9,351 nt of DNA from Halieaceae bacterium UBA4452 (GCA_002389505.1 DGPA01000016.1:27749-37099); one strand, 5' to 3'; shown: positions 1 through 7,900, counted from the stretch's first letter. Made by a program: numbers and translations. Notes: generated by a model not told the origin, from the sequence alone.

Positions 1-19
1 CAACCGCTACCCAACGACT

Positions 20-1165
20 GTGAAGCCACCCTCGCCGACATTGCAAATAGGTACCCACACGATTCCCAATCGGGTGGTCGTTGCCCCGATGGCGGGCGTG
101 ACCGACCTCCCCTGGCGCGAACTGTGCATCGAACTCGGCGCGGGCATGGCTGTTGGCGAAATGCTGACCTCTGACCTGTCCCTCAACGATTCACGCAAAA
201 GCTACTTCCGTCGCCAAAGCAGCGACAACGCCGGGCTTCGCTCGGTGCAATTGGTCGGTAACCAGCCGGAGCAACTGGCGCAAGCGGCGCGCTTCAATGC
301 CGACGAGGGCGCGCAGGTGATCGATATCAATATGGGTTGCCCTGCCAAAAAAGTGTGCAAAAAAGCGGCGGGATCTGCGCTCCTAGCCGATCCGGACCAC
401 GTGGCACGCCTACTTGACGCGGTCGTTGCTGCGGTCGATCTACCGGTAACGTTGAAAATGCGCACCGGTATTTCCCGGGAGCAACGCAACGGGGTCACCA
501 TTGCAAAAATCGCCGAACAAGCGGGCGTTCAGATGCTGGCTGTGCACGGACGTACTCGAGCCGACCGCTTCGACGGGCGAGCTGAGTACGACACCATTAA
601 GGCCATTGCCGCCGCTGTATCCATTCCTGTGCTGGCCAACGGCGACATTACCAGTCCAGCCATGGCCCAGCAGGTGCTGGCAGATACCGGCGCTGCAGGG
701 GTCATGATTGGTCGGGGCAGCCAGGGTAGGCCCTGGTTACCCGGCATCATCGCCCGGGCACTCAACGACGAGCCACTTAACACCCCAACCCCTGAGGAGC
801 AAAGCGCTATCATGGGCCGACATTTGCTGGCGCTACATGATTTTTATGGTGACTATGCGGGGGTTCGTATCGCACGCAAACATATAGGATGGTTTATTAA
901 TGCGCTGCCCAATCACCCGGCAATGACGGCAACTATCACGGCTTGGAAGACATCATTTAACCGCCTTGAGTGCGCACGCGACCAAGAAGCGGCTTATCAG
1001 TGGTTCGCAGCCTACTTGGCAGAGCACGCCACCCCACACCTGCCTGCTCCACTAGCCACGCTCACACCCACCCCAGTCGCCACAACAGTGCGTGTGGCCA
1101 ACGCCATGCCAGTACCGGTAAACGGCGCCAAGGCACCTGACGCCCAACAGGGATTCGCTGCATGA
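20..1165 (+). CDS. dusB: tRNA-dihydrouridine synthase B, with extra C-terminal tail
   Basis: FMN- and NADPH-dependent enzyme that reduces uridine to dihydrouridine in the tRNA D-loop, in the cytoplasm. Seen in the 381-residue product: FMN-barrel start A-P-M-A-G-V-T-D (about 22-29), the N-M-G-C-P-A-K-K loop with catalytic Cys107, K146 in L-K-M-R-T-G, H176-G-R-T, N-G-D-I (207-210), the phosphate-binding I-G-R-G-S-Q-G-R-P-W (230-239), and the helical-domain R-I-A-R-K-H (283-288). E. coli DusB has about 321 residues and the family match ends near residue 335. The last ~43 residues, rich in Pro, Ala, Thr and Val, are an extra, probably disordered tail. The GTG at 20 has no clear ribosome binding site and the frame stays open to the window edge, so the true start may lie slightly upstream. 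The stop overlaps the fis start (ATGA), as in the common dusB-fis operon. Confidence 0.95.
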   Translation: MKPPSPTLQIGTHTIPNRVVVAPMAGVTDLPWRELCIELGAGMAVGEMLTSDLSLNDSRKSYFRRQSSDNAGLRSVQLVGNQPEQLAQAARFNADEGAQVIDINMGCPAKKVCKKAAGSALLADPDHVARLLDAVVAAVDLPVTLKMRTGISREQRNGVTIAKIAEQAGVQMLAVHGRTRADRFDGRAEYDTIKAIAAAVSIPVLANGDITSPAMAQQVLADTGAAGVMIGRGSQGRPWLPGIIARALNDEPLNTPTPEEQSAIMGRHLLALHDFYGDYAGVRIARKHIGWFINALPNHPAMTATITAWKTSFNRLECARDQEAAYQWFAAYLAEHATPHLPAPLATLTPTPVATTVRVANAMPVPVNGAKAPDAQQGFAA

Positions 1166-1464
1166 ACGACAGGAATAGTCAGCCCGCAAGCCCCACTCCG
1201 GCGGTAGATGACCGTCCACCCAGCCAACCGCTGCGCGAAAGCGCTCATCAATCCATTATGTATTTCTTAAAAGAGCTCGATGGCGAGATGTGCAGTGAGC
1301 TGTATGACATGGTCCTTGCCCAAGTCGAAGAACCCTTACTGAGCGCCATCATGATCTATACCCAAGGTAACCAGAGTAAGGCGTCGGCCATGTTGGGACT
1401 AAACCGAGGCACACTGCGTAAGAAATTGCGTCACTATGGCTTATTGGACGGACCCAAAACCTAA
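1162..1464 (+). CDS. fis: Fis-family nucleoid protein / transcription factor
   Basis: Small dimeric DNA-bending protein that shapes the nucleoid and modulates rRNA, tRNA and recombination sites. The 100-residue product (E. coli Fis is 98) has a variable N-terminus, then the conserved core: P-L-R-E-S near 23, the dimer helices with L-Y-D-M-V-L-A-Q-V-E-E-P-L-L (47-60), and the C-terminal helix-turn-helix from G-N-Q (69-71) through L-G-L-N-R-G-T-L-R-K-K-L (78-89). The end is a little longer than in E. coli (L-L-D-G-P-K-T). An AGGGA ribosome binding site at 1149-1153 lies inside dusB, 8 bases before the ATG. The ATG overlaps the dusB stop, which points to translational coupling. It is very likely co-transcribed with dusB, and possibly with the purine genes downstream. 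Confidence 0.96.
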   Translation: MNDRNSQPASPTPAVDDRPPSQPLRESAHQSIMYFLKELDGEMCSELYDMVLAQVEEPLLSAIMIYTQGNQSKASAMLGLNRGTLRKKLRHYGLLDGPKT

Positions 1465-1489
1465 ACCCTTGCCCACCCACTGCTACTGC

Positions 1490-1502
1490 GCCCACGCTGG
1501 GC
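1490..1502 (+). other. Short G+C-rich hairpin in the fis-purH gap
   Basis: In the 64-base gap between fis and purH, GCCCA and TGGGC can pair around a 3-base loop (CGC). There is no T-run after it, so it is not a standard Rho-independent terminator. It might slightly uncouple purH from fis or stabilise mRNA, but chance is quite possible. No PurR-like operator (consensus ACGCAAACGTTTGCGT) is visible here. Confidence 0.2.
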
Positions 1503-1528
1503 AGCCCCATTAGAAAGGACAAACTGTC

Positions 1529-3103
1529 ATGACTGACGCCCCCCTTGCTCCCGTTCGACGCGCATTGATTAGCGTATCTGACAAAAAGGGCATTGCTGAA
1601 TTTGCCCAGGCACTTGCTAATCGTGGTGTTGAACTGTTATCGACGGGCGGCACCTGTCGATTGCTTCGGGACGCCGGTCTAACGGTGACGGAAGTGTCCG
1701 ATCACACCGGATTTCCAGAAATGATGGATGGCCGCGTAAAAACCTTACACCCCACCATCCACGGTGGTCTTCTGGGCCGCCGAGGCACCGACGATGGCGT
1801 TATGGAAGCTCACGGTATTACCCCCATTGACATGGTCGTCGTCAATCTTTATCCCTTTGAAGCGACGGTTGCACGCCCCGATTGCGGTCTTGAGGAGGCG
1901 GTCGAAAACATTGATATTGGCGGTCCCACCATGGTCCGCGCCGCGGCAAAAAATCATCGGGACGTCACTGTCATCGTCGACGCTGGGGACTATGACTGCC
2001 TGCTTGAAGAGATGGATGCCAACGAGGGTCATACTCGATTCGCCACGCGCTTCGATTTGGCTATAAAAGCCTACGAGCATACGGCAGGCTATGATGGCGC
2101 TATTGCAAATTATTTCGGCCGACTAGTCGGTAACGGTAGTGAGCATTTTCCCCGCACCTTCAATCTGCAACTGCACAAGGCCCAGGAGATGCGCTATGGG
2201 GAAAATCCCCATCAAAACGCGGCTTTTTATAAAGAAGCCCACCCCAAAGACGTGGGTATTTCTAACGCAGTGCAGCTACAAGGCAAGGAGTTGTCCTACA
2301 ACAACGTAGCCGATACCGACGCCGCCTTGGAATGCGTAAAAGGGTTTGAGGATCCGGCCTGCGTTATCGTCAAGCATGCCAACCCCTGTGGCGTCGCCGT
2401 CGGTAAGGACCTTGGGGAAGCCTACCAGCGCGCCTTTGAGACCGATCCAGAGTCAGCTTTCGGCGGTATCATTGCCGTCAATCGAGCGCTGGATGATGCC
2501 ACTGCACAAGCCATTGTTGATGGACAATTTGTCGAAGTGATTATCGCACCCGAGATCACCGATGCGGCAGTCGCGGTAATAGCGGAAAAGAAAAATGTGC
2601 GGCTATTACGCACGGGCAGCTGGACCACTGCGAGCCGAGCCTTAGACTATAAACGCGTCAATGGCGGCCTGCTGGTTCAAGATCGCGATGACGGTATGGT
2701 GAGTCGGGACGCGCTAACTGTGGTCTCTGAGCGACAACCGACCGAGCAAGAATGGCTCGATTTGCTGTTTGCCTGGAAAGTGGCCAAGTTTGTTAAATCC
2801 AATGCTATTGTTTATGCCGCTGGTTGTCGCACCATAGGCATCGGTGCGGGTCAAATGTCACGCATTAATTCAGCGCGTATCGCCGCCATCAAGGCTGAGC
2901 ACGCCCAACTGCATCTCCAGGGTGCCGTCATGGCTTCGGATGCCTTCTTCCCGTTCCGAGATGGGATCGATAATGCCGCTGACCGGGGCATCGCTGCAGT
3001 CATTCAACCGGGAGGTTCTATGCGCGATGACGAGGTCATTGCCGCAGCTGATGACGCGGGAATGGCCATGGTATTTACCGCTATGCGACATTTTCGTCAC
3101 TAG
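1529..3103 (+). CDS. purH: Bifunctional AICAR transformylase / IMP cyclohydrolase
   Basis: Catalyses the last two steps of de novo purine synthesis: formyl transfer from 10-formyl-THF to AICAR, then ring closure to IMP. The 524-residue product is close to the usual ~529. The N-terminal MGS-like cyclohydrolase domain (about 8-155) shows S-V-S-D-K-K-G, L-S-T-G-G-T, D-G-R-V-K-T-L-H-P and N-L-Y-P-F. The transformylase domain (about 205-524) shows M-R-Y-G-E-N-P-H-Q (221-229), the catalytic K282-H283 in V-K-H-A-N-P-C-G, S-A-F-G-G (309-313), F-P-F-R-D-G-I-D (474-481) and the terminal R-H-F-R-H. An AAAGGA ribosome binding site at 1514-1519 lies 9 bases before the ATG. purD follows after a 33-base gap, so the two are almost certainly co-transcribed. 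No disrupted motif is seen. Confidence 0.98.
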   Translation: MTDAPLAPVRRALISVSDKKGIAEFAQALANRGVELLSTGGTCRLLRDAGLTVTEVSDHTGFPEMMDGRVKTLHPTIHGGLLGRRGTDDGVMEAHGITPIDMVVVNLYPFEATVARPDCGLEEAVENIDIGGPTMVRAAAKNHRDVTVIVDAGDYDCLLEEMDANEGHTRFATRFDLAIKAYEHTAGYDGAIANYFGRLVGNGSEHFPRTFNLQLHKAQEMRYGENPHQNAAFYKEAHPKDVGISNAVQLQGKELSYNNVADTDAALECVKGFEDPACVIVKHANPCGVAVGKDLGEAYQRAFETDPESAFGGIIAVNRALDDATAQAIVDGQFVEVIIAPEITDAAVAVIAEKKNVRLLRTGSWTTASRALDYKRVNGGLLVQDRDDGMVSRDALTVVSERQPTEQEWLDLLFAWKVAKFVKSNAIVYAAGCRTIGIGAGQMSRINSARIAAIKAEHAQLHLQGAVMASDAFFPFRDGIDNAADRGIAAVIQPGGSMRDDEVIAAADDAGMAMVFTAMRHFRH

Positions 3104-3136
3104 CCCTTAACGCCGAGGTTCACAGGAGTTGTCGGA

Positions 3137-4414
3137 ATGAATGTATTGGTAGTCGGGAGTGGCGGTCGAGAACATGCCCTGGCTTGGAAGCTCAGTCAGT
3201 CGCAAACCATAGAGACGGTGTATGTCGCCCCCGGTAACGCCGGCACCCAGCAGGAAGCCGGCTTGGTAAACGTCGCTATTAATGTCATGGATTTTACTGC
3301 CCTCGCAGACTTTGCCGAACGACAACCCTGCGCGCTCACGGTCATTGGTCCGGAAGCGCCGCTGGTGGATGGCATTGTCGACTATTTTCAATCCCGGGGG
3401 TTGGCCTGCTTTGGACCTAGCAAAGCAGCCGCACAATTGGAGGGCTCGAAAGCCTTTAGCAAGGATTTTCTGGCCCGGCACAATATTCCTACCGGTGACT
3501 ATGCCACCTTTACCGAAGCGGAGGCAGCGCTCGCCTATGTGCGCGAACGCGGTGCGCCTATTGTCATCAAAGCGGACGGTCTGGCTGCAGGTAAGGGCGT
3601 CATCGTGGCGGAGACACTGGCGCAAGCCGAAGCAGCCATCCTCGATATGCTCGCTGATAATGCCTTTGGGGAAGCCGGTTGCCGCGTCGTCGTCGAAGAG
3701 TTTCTACCGGGGGAAGAAGCCAGTTTCATTGTCATTGCCGATGGTAAACACGTACTTCCCATGGCCACTAGCCAAGACCACAAACGTGTCGGCGAGGGCG
3801 ATACCGGCCCTAATACTGGTGGTATGGGCGCTTATTCACCGGCGCCGGTGGTGACTGAGCGCGTTCATGCACGCGTGATGGCGCGCATCATTGAACCCAC
3901 TATTGCCGGCATGGCCCAAGAGGGCATGCCCTACACAGGCTTTCTTTACGCTGGCTTAATGATTGATGCACAGGGTAACCCACGGGTCATTGAGTTCAAC
4001 TGCCGGTTTGGCGACCCCGAAACCCAGCCCATTATGCTGCGTCTGAAGAGCGACTTAGATAGCCTGTGCACCGCGGCTATTGCCGGCGTTTTACCGACCT
4101 GCAGCGTGACATGGGATCCCAAAATAGCCATGGGCGTGGTGTTAGCGGCCGGGGGCTATCCTGGCGATTATGACAAAGGACACACTATCCATGGCCTAGC
4201 CACCGAGCAAGCCACCCGAAGCAAAATATTCCACGCAGGCACGGCCCACAAAGACGGACAGGTCGTCACCAGTGGCGGGCGGGTATTGTGTGTTACCGCG
4301 CTGGGCGACACCATCAACAGTGCTCGCGAAAACGCTTATAATAGCGTGGCTGCCATTGACTGGCAGGGCATGTTTTATCGCCGCGATATTGGCTGGCGAG
4401 CGATCGACCGCTAA
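3137..4414 (+). CDS. purD: Phosphoribosylamine-glycine ligase (GAR synthetase)
   Basis: ATP-grasp enzyme that joins 5-phosphoribosylamine and glycine to give glycinamide ribonucleotide, the second step of purine synthesis. The 425-residue product matches the usual ~429. Seen: N-terminal domain L-V-V-G-S-G-G-R-E-H-A-L (3-14) and G-P-E-A-P-L-V-D-G (71-79); ATP-grasp domain with G-P-S-K (93-96), I-K-A-D-G-L-A-A-G-K-G-V (144-155), S-Q-D-H-K-R (212-217), G-P-N-T-G-G-M-G-A-Y (224-233) and the metal-binding E-F-N-C-R-F-G-D-P-E-T-Q (286-297); then the C-terminal domain. The ribosome binding site AGGAG (3124-3128) sits 8 bases before the ATG. It follows purH closely, a common gammaproteobacterial purHD pair. 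Confidence 0.98.
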   Translation: MNVLVVGSGGREHALAWKLSQSQTIETVYVAPGNAGTQQEAGLVNVAINVMDFTALADFAERQPCALTVIGPEAPLVDGIVDYFQSRGLACFGPSKAAAQLEGSKAFSKDFLARHNIPTGDYATFTEAEAALAYVRERGAPIVIKADGLAAGKGVIVAETLAQAEAAILDMLADNAFGEAGCRVVVEEFLPGEEASFIVIADGKHVLPMATSQDHKRVGEGDTGPNTGGMGAYSPAPVVTERVHARVMARIIEPTIAGMAQEGMPYTGFLYAGLMIDAQGNPRVIEFNCRFGDPETQPIMLRLKSDLDSLCTAAIAGVLPTCSVTWDPKIAMGVVLAAGGYPGDYDKGHTIHGLATEQATRSKIFHAGTAHKDGQVVTSGGRVLCVTALGDTINSARENAYNSVAAIDWQGMFYRRDIGWRAIDR

Positions 4415-4478
4415 CCACAGAGCACGCACTACCGCTTGGGATAGCAAAGCAGCATTGGACCATGCATAGGGAGGCATC

Positions 4479-5123
4479 ATGGTAGCGAGGAACCTGACCA
4501 CGATTGATCGATTCTTAGTCGAGGCTGACACGATACTTCGCACCTTGTCTCGTCGCGGGGCTAGCGCTGTACGGCCCTCCCCGGCAGCGGGTCATGGAGA
4601 AGCGCGGCTCAGCGATAAGCAGCGTAAACATGCTGCGGGTCTAATGCGGGTCAATCACACGGGTGAAGTCTGTGCCCAAGCCCTGTACCAAGGTCAAGCA
4701 CTGACGGCGCACAGCGCGGGCGCGCGCGCGGAAATGGAGCAAGCCGCACAGGAAGAAATTGATCATTTGGTCTGGTGTGAAGAGCGCCTCGAGCAGCTCG
4801 ATGCCCGGCCCAGTGTCTTAAACCCCTTGTGGTATGGCATCTCACTTGCGCTAGGAGCAACGGCGGGTGCTATTAGCGACACCGTTAGTTTGGGGTTTGT
4901 TCATGCCACGGAGGAGCGGGTGGCCAGCCACCTGCGTTCGCACTTGCAAAGGCTCCCAACTGATGATCGAAAATCTCAGCTGATCCTCCAGCAGATGCTC
5001 GAAGACGAAGAGCGCCACGGTGAAAATGCGCTAAAAGCCGGTGGCAAGGCATTTCCACCGCCCGTCAAACGTGCCATGACATCACTTTCAAGAGTAATGA
5101 CCGACTCAAGCTATTGGCTGTAA
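4479..5123 (+). CDS. coq7: Coq7-type 3-demethoxyubiquinol 3-hydroxylase
   Basis: Membrane-associated diiron monooxygenase of ubiquinone synthesis that hydroxylates the demethoxyubiquinol ring (the step done by UbiF in E. coli). In the 214-residue product all six expected iron ligands are visible: E63 in N-H-T-G-E-V, E93 and H96 in E-E-I-D-H, E145 in T-E-E-R-V, and E177 and H180 in E-D-E-E-R-H-G. Hydrophobic helices around 118-140 fit membrane association. The first ~40 residues are variable, as usual for the bacterial form. A strong ribosome binding site (AGGGAGG, 4468-4474) lies 4 bases before the ATG. It is co-directional with purD across a 64-base gap with no clear terminator, so it may belong to the same transcript. 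Pseudomonas also carries coq7 in the vfr neighbourhood. Confidence 0.96.
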   Translation: MVARNLTTIDRFLVEADTILRTLSRRGASAVRPSPAAGHGEARLSDKQRKHAAGLMRVNHTGEVCAQALYQGQALTAHSAGARAEMEQAAQEEIDHLVWCEERLEQLDARPSVLNPLWYGISLALGATAGAISDTVSLGFVHATEERVASHLRSHLQRLPTDDRKSQLILQQMLEDEERHGENALKAGGKAFPPPVKRAMTSLSRVMTDSSYWL

Positions 5124-5272
5124 AGCCCTTCGCCTACCGTTATCTCGTCAATGGCACCGCTGTGACAGACCACCACACCCCAATTAGCCGCTCACAGACA
5201 AACGTCGTACATCAAGGCCAAACATGGGTTATGCTTGAGTTCAATGACAGTGGAGTGGTGCAAGCCCAATGA
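5114..5272 (+). CDS. Doubtful short open frame between coq7 and crp
   Basis: The gap between coq7 and crp is open in one frame right up to a TGA that overlaps the crp ATG (ATGA, 5269-5272). There is no ATG in this frame. The possible starts are TTG at 5114 (52 residues, overlapping the end of coq7) and GTG at 5162 (36 residues). Neither has a good ribosome binding site. The peptide (for example H-H-T-P-I-S-R and T-W-V-M-L-E-F) matches no family I recognise. Coding-like features are the long open frame and the coupling-type overlap. Against it are the missing start signals. It could be a leader peptide for crp, a remnant of a former gene, or chance. Confidence 0.18.
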   Translation: MAVKPFAYRYLVNGTAVTDHHTPISRSQTNVVHQGQTWVMLEFNDSGVVQAQ

Positions 5273-5958
5273 AGCCAGAGGTCAGCCGACGAATTCCTGA
5301 CGTAGACGCCTTCCTACGCCACTGCGACAGGGATCTTCATAGCCCGCGAGCAGTCATTTTTCGTCAGGGCAGCCGAAGTCAATACCTTTACTTGGTCCTC
5401 GAGGGCTCCGTTTCAGTGGTGGTCGACGACAATCAAGATCCAGATCATGAAATGGTGGTGTCCTACCTCAATCCTGGCGACTTTGTGGGCGAAATGGGGC
5501 TATTTGGCGAAGAGGTACGGACCGCAAATTTGATAGCCCGTACGGACTGTGAGCTGGCTAAAATTAGCTATGATCAGTTCCATCAAGTTCGTGGTCTATA
5601 CCCCGACTTGTTGTATGCACTAACCGTGCAGATGGGACGGCGATTACGTCTCACCACCCGCAAACTGACCGACTTAGCCTTTGTCGATGTCGCCGGGCGC
5701 ATTGCCCAGACGCTTATTGATCTCACTCAGCAGCCCGATGCCATGACCCACCCGGAAGGCATGCAGATTCGTGTCACCCGCCAAGAGTTAGGCCGCATTG
5801 TTGGCTGTTCGCGGGAAATGGCGGGGCGCGTTTTAAAAGCCCTGAGTGAGGAGGGGCTCATAGAGGCGTCGGGCAAGACTATCGTGGTCTTGCTGGATCC
5901 GAAACCCATCATCATTGATGAAGCAGGTCATATTGTTGACGCCGCCACCGACTCGTGA
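5269..5958 (+). CDS. crp: CRP/Vfr-type cAMP receptor transcription regulator, C-terminally extended
   Basis: Global regulator of the CRP-FNR family that binds cAMP and then TGTGA-type DNA sites. In the 229-residue product the cyclic-nucleotide barrel covers about 14-125 with the phosphate cassette G74-E75-M-G-L-F and R84-T85 (Thr where E. coli has Ser83). T129-T130 at the dimer helix match the residues contacting the purine ring of cAMP. The stretch A-Q-T-L-x-D-L-x-Q-Q-P-D-A-M-T-H-P is typical of CRP and Vfr. The helix-turn-helix (about 169-190) has C-S-R-E-M-A-G-R, keeping R182, E183 and R187, so the DNA preference is probably classical. Known homologues end soon after G-K-T-I-V-V, at about 210-214 residues; here ~20 more follow. 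GGAG at 5252-5255 is the only upstream purine motif, 13 bases from the ATG, which is long. It converges with trpC, as vfr does near trpGDC in Pseudomonas. Confidence 0.93.
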   Translation: MKPEVSRRIPDVDAFLRHCDRDLHSPRAVIFRQGSRSQYLYLVLEGSVSVVVDDNQDPDHEMVVSYLNPGDFVGEMGLFGEEVRTANLIARTDCELAKISYDQFHQVRGLYPDLLYALTVQMGRRLRLTTRKLTDLAFVDVAGRIAQTLIDLTQQPDAMTHPEGMQIRVTRQELGRIVGCSREMAGRVLKALSEEGLIEASGKTIVVLLDPKPIIIDEAGHIVDAATDS

Positions 5959-5972
5959 ATGCCCCCTCCCAT

Positions 5973-6033
5973 CAATGACCCCGGTAAGCTGTCAGTCAAG
6001 AGGCGCCATAAGCAGGAGGCCGATCGGTCATTG
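5973..6033. repeat. 8-bp inverted repeat between convergent crp and trpC
   Basis: CAATGACC (5973-5980) and GGTCATTG (6026-6033) are perfect inverted copies 45 bases apart. They fill most of the 75-base gap between the stops of crp and trpC. The palindrome CCGATCGG (6020-6027) overlaps the right arm. There is no run of T on either strand, so it is not a typical intrinsic terminator. It may act as a weak bidirectional 3' structure, or be chance. Confidence 0.25.
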
Positions 6034-6840
6034 TCATGCGAACAGAGTTCGCAATTGACTCCCTGGATCATCGGCGCGCATAAAAGCCTCACCCACTAAA
6101 AAAGTATTTACCTTGTGCTGGCGCATCTTCGCAACATCCTGTGGGCTGTGAATGCCGCTTTCGGTCACTACTTGAACGTCGTTGGGAATATTGGCAAGCA
6201 ACGCCAGGGTGGTATCCAGAGAGGTTTCAAAGGTATGCAAATTGCGGTTATTAATGCCGATCATCCCCGCACCTAAATGCAGAGCGTCGTCGAGCTCGGC
6301 TCGATCATGCACTTCTATTAAAGCATCGAGGCCGGCGTCCTGCGCACAAGCGTGAAGCTCCTTGAGCAGTGGTAACTCAAGACAGGCGACGATCAATAAA
6401 ATGGCATCAGCGCCTAACGCTCGGGCCTCCCAAATTTGATAGGGATCAATGGTAAAGTCCTTGCGGATGACGGGGAGTGAGCACGCTTCTCGAGCGGCGG
6501 TTAAATACTCATCGGCGCCCTGAAAAAAATCCACATCGGTCAGCACTGACAAACAGGTAGCGCCGCCCTGCTCATAACTTTTTGCTATCTCAGCAGGTAA
6601 AAAGTGCTCACGGATCACCCCTTTGCTGGGACTCGCTTTTTTTACTTCGGCAATCACCGCCGACTGTCCGGCGTCTACGCGCCGACGCAGTGCATTACTG
6701 AAGCCACGCGTTGGCGATGCGTCAGCCGCCGCCGCTTGAAGTTCGCCGAGGGAAGTCACTGCTTTTCGATCGGCGACCTCGACTATTTTCCTATCGATAA
6801 TCGTCTTGAGTATAGTAGGTGCGCTTAATTTGGCGTTCAC
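6034..6840 (-). CDS. trpC: Indole-3-glycerol-phosphate synthase
   Basis: Converts CdRP (1-(o-carboxyphenylamino)-1-deoxyribulose 5-phosphate) to indole-3-glycerol phosphate in tryptophan synthesis. This is the monofunctional 268-residue form, without the fused PRAI (TrpF) domain of E. coli. Catalytic positions of the (beta/alpha)8 barrel are visible: E65 and K67 in A-E-V-K-K-A-S-P-S-K-G, K127 in I-R-K-D-F, E176 in L-I-E-V-H-D, N197 in G-I-N-N-R-N-L, and E227-S228 in T-E-S-G-I. The start is GTG at 6838-6840, overlapping the trpD TGA (GTGA), with GAAGG at 6851-6855 as a ribosome binding site inside trpD. Translation is probably coupled to trpD. Confidence 0.97.
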   Translation of the reverse strand: MNAKLSAPTILKTIIDRKIVEVADRKAVTSLGELQAAAADASPTRGFSNALRRRVDAGQSAVIAEVKKASPSKGVIREHFLPAEIAKSYEQGGATCLSVLTDVDFFQGADEYLTAAREACSLPVIRKDFTIDPYQIWEARALGADAILLIVACLELPLLKELHACAQDAGLDALIEVHDRAELDDALHLGAGMIGINNRNLHTFETSLDTTLALLANIPNDVQVVTESGIHSPQDVAKMRQHKVNTFLVGEAFMRADDPGSQLRTLFA

Positions 6841-7880
6841 ACTGCTGCCGCCTTCAATTGGTTTGTAAATGCTGCGAAGGCTTCGAGTTTATCCCCGGCT
6901 TGGCCTGAGGCGATAACGTCGTCGGCCATTTCAATACCCGCGCGTAGCGACTGAGTAACACCGGCGACATAAATGCCCGCGCCAGCGTTCATCGCAATCA
7001 TCGATCGTGCCTTCAGTGCTATGTCGGTGGGCTTACTCCCTAAGGCGGACCGTATTAGATCGGCAGATTGCTGAGCCGTCTCTACGATTAAACCGCTCAA
7101 CGACGCATGGTCATGGCCATAATCGGCTGGATCAATTTGACATTGCGTGACGATACCGTCACGCATCTCCCACGCAGCTGTCGGGGCGGCAATGGAGATT
7201 TCATCAAGGCCATCATCGCTATGTACCACCAATGCGTGCTGGCTACCTAATTTACAGAGGGACTCGGCCATGGGTTGGCATAGCTCCCTGCTAAACACCC
7301 CCAACACCTGCCGCTGGACGTGAGCAGGGTTGGTCAGCGGCCCAAGAATATTAAACAACGTCCGCATACCCAGCTCTTTTCGCGGCCCCACCGCGTACTT
7401 CATAGCGCTGTGATGGGCGGGAGCAAACATAAAACCCATGCCGACTTCATCAATCGATTGTGCGATTTGCTCAGGTGAGAGATCGAGTGGGATACCTAAG
7501 ATTTCAAGTACATCTGAGCTACCACTGGAGCTGGAAACAGATCGATTACCATGCTTAGCCACCCGACCCCCTGCCGCGGCAACAACAAAGGTCGCGGCAG
7601 TAGACACATTGAAGAGATTGGCACCATCACCCCCTGTGCCCACAAGGTCGACCAAGTAATCCTGATCTACCGATACCTTGATCGCCAGGCTGCGCATGAC
7701 TTCAGCGGCACCGGTAATTTCATCAATAGTTTCACCGCGAATTCGTAAGGCTATGAGTAGCGCGCCAATTTGTGCCGACGTCGCCTCACCCGTCATGACG
7801 GTAGTCATAACCTCGCGCATAGCTGCGCGCGAGAGGGATTCCCCGTCCGCTAACTGTTGAAGGGCTTGCTTGATATTCAT
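6837..7880 (-). CDS. trpD: Anthranilate phosphoribosyltransferase
   Basis: Transfers phosphoribose from PRPP to anthranilate, the second step of the tryptophan branch. This is the stand-alone 347-residue form, not fused to TrpG. Seen: N-terminal helical domain; the PRPP loop G-T-G-G-D (81-85) followed by N91-V-S-T; the K109-H-G-N-R-S-V loop; the anthranilate and PRPP region G-P-R-K-E-L-G-M-R-T-L-F-N-I-L-G-P-L-T-N-P (165-185); and the metal-binding D-D-G-L-D-E (222-227). The S-S-S-S-G segment (117-120) reads S-S-K-S-G in many homologues, a mild variation. The ATG at 7878-7880 has only a weak ribosome binding site. There is a 173-base gap from trpG and a 4-base overlap with trpC. All key residues appear intact, so the enzyme should work if anthranilate is available. 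Confidence 0.97.
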   Translation of the reverse strand: MNIKQALQQLADGESLSRAAMREVMTTVMTGEATSAQIGALLIALRIRGETIDEITGAAEVMRSLAIKVSVDQDYLVDLVGTGGDGANLFNVSTAATFVVAAAGGRVAKHGNRSVSSSSGSSDVLEILGIPLDLSPEQIAQSIDEVGMGFMFAPAHHSAMKYAVGPRKELGMRTLFNILGPLTNPAHVQRQVLGVFSRELCQPMAESLCKLGSQHALVVHSDDGLDEISIAAPTAAWEMRDGIVTQCQIDPADYGHDHASLSGLIVETAQQSADLIRSALGSKPTDIALKARSMIAMNAGAGIYVAGVTQSLRAGIEMADDVIASGQAGDKLEAFAAFTNQLKAAAV

Positions 7881-7900
7881 GGCCTGTCCGATATTGTCAG

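Noticed and set aside
1490..1502. The hairpin after fis as a Rho-independent terminator separating fis from purH
   Set aside because: The stem is only 5 bp and is followed by no T-run, so it is listed only as a weak structure.
1764..2066. A 100-residue open frame on the plus strand inside purH
   Set aside because: It lies wholly inside an intact purH in another frame, with no ribosome binding site or family match. A shadow frame.
3107..3625. A 172-residue open frame on the minus strand opposite purD
   Set aside because: It is antisense to a conserved purD, and its length is explained by purD codon bias. No recognisable domain.
5161..5177. TGTGA followed by CCACA upstream of crp, a possible CRP self-regulation site
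   Set aside because: The spacing is 7 bases instead of 6 and the second half-site is imperfect. Too weak to call an operator.
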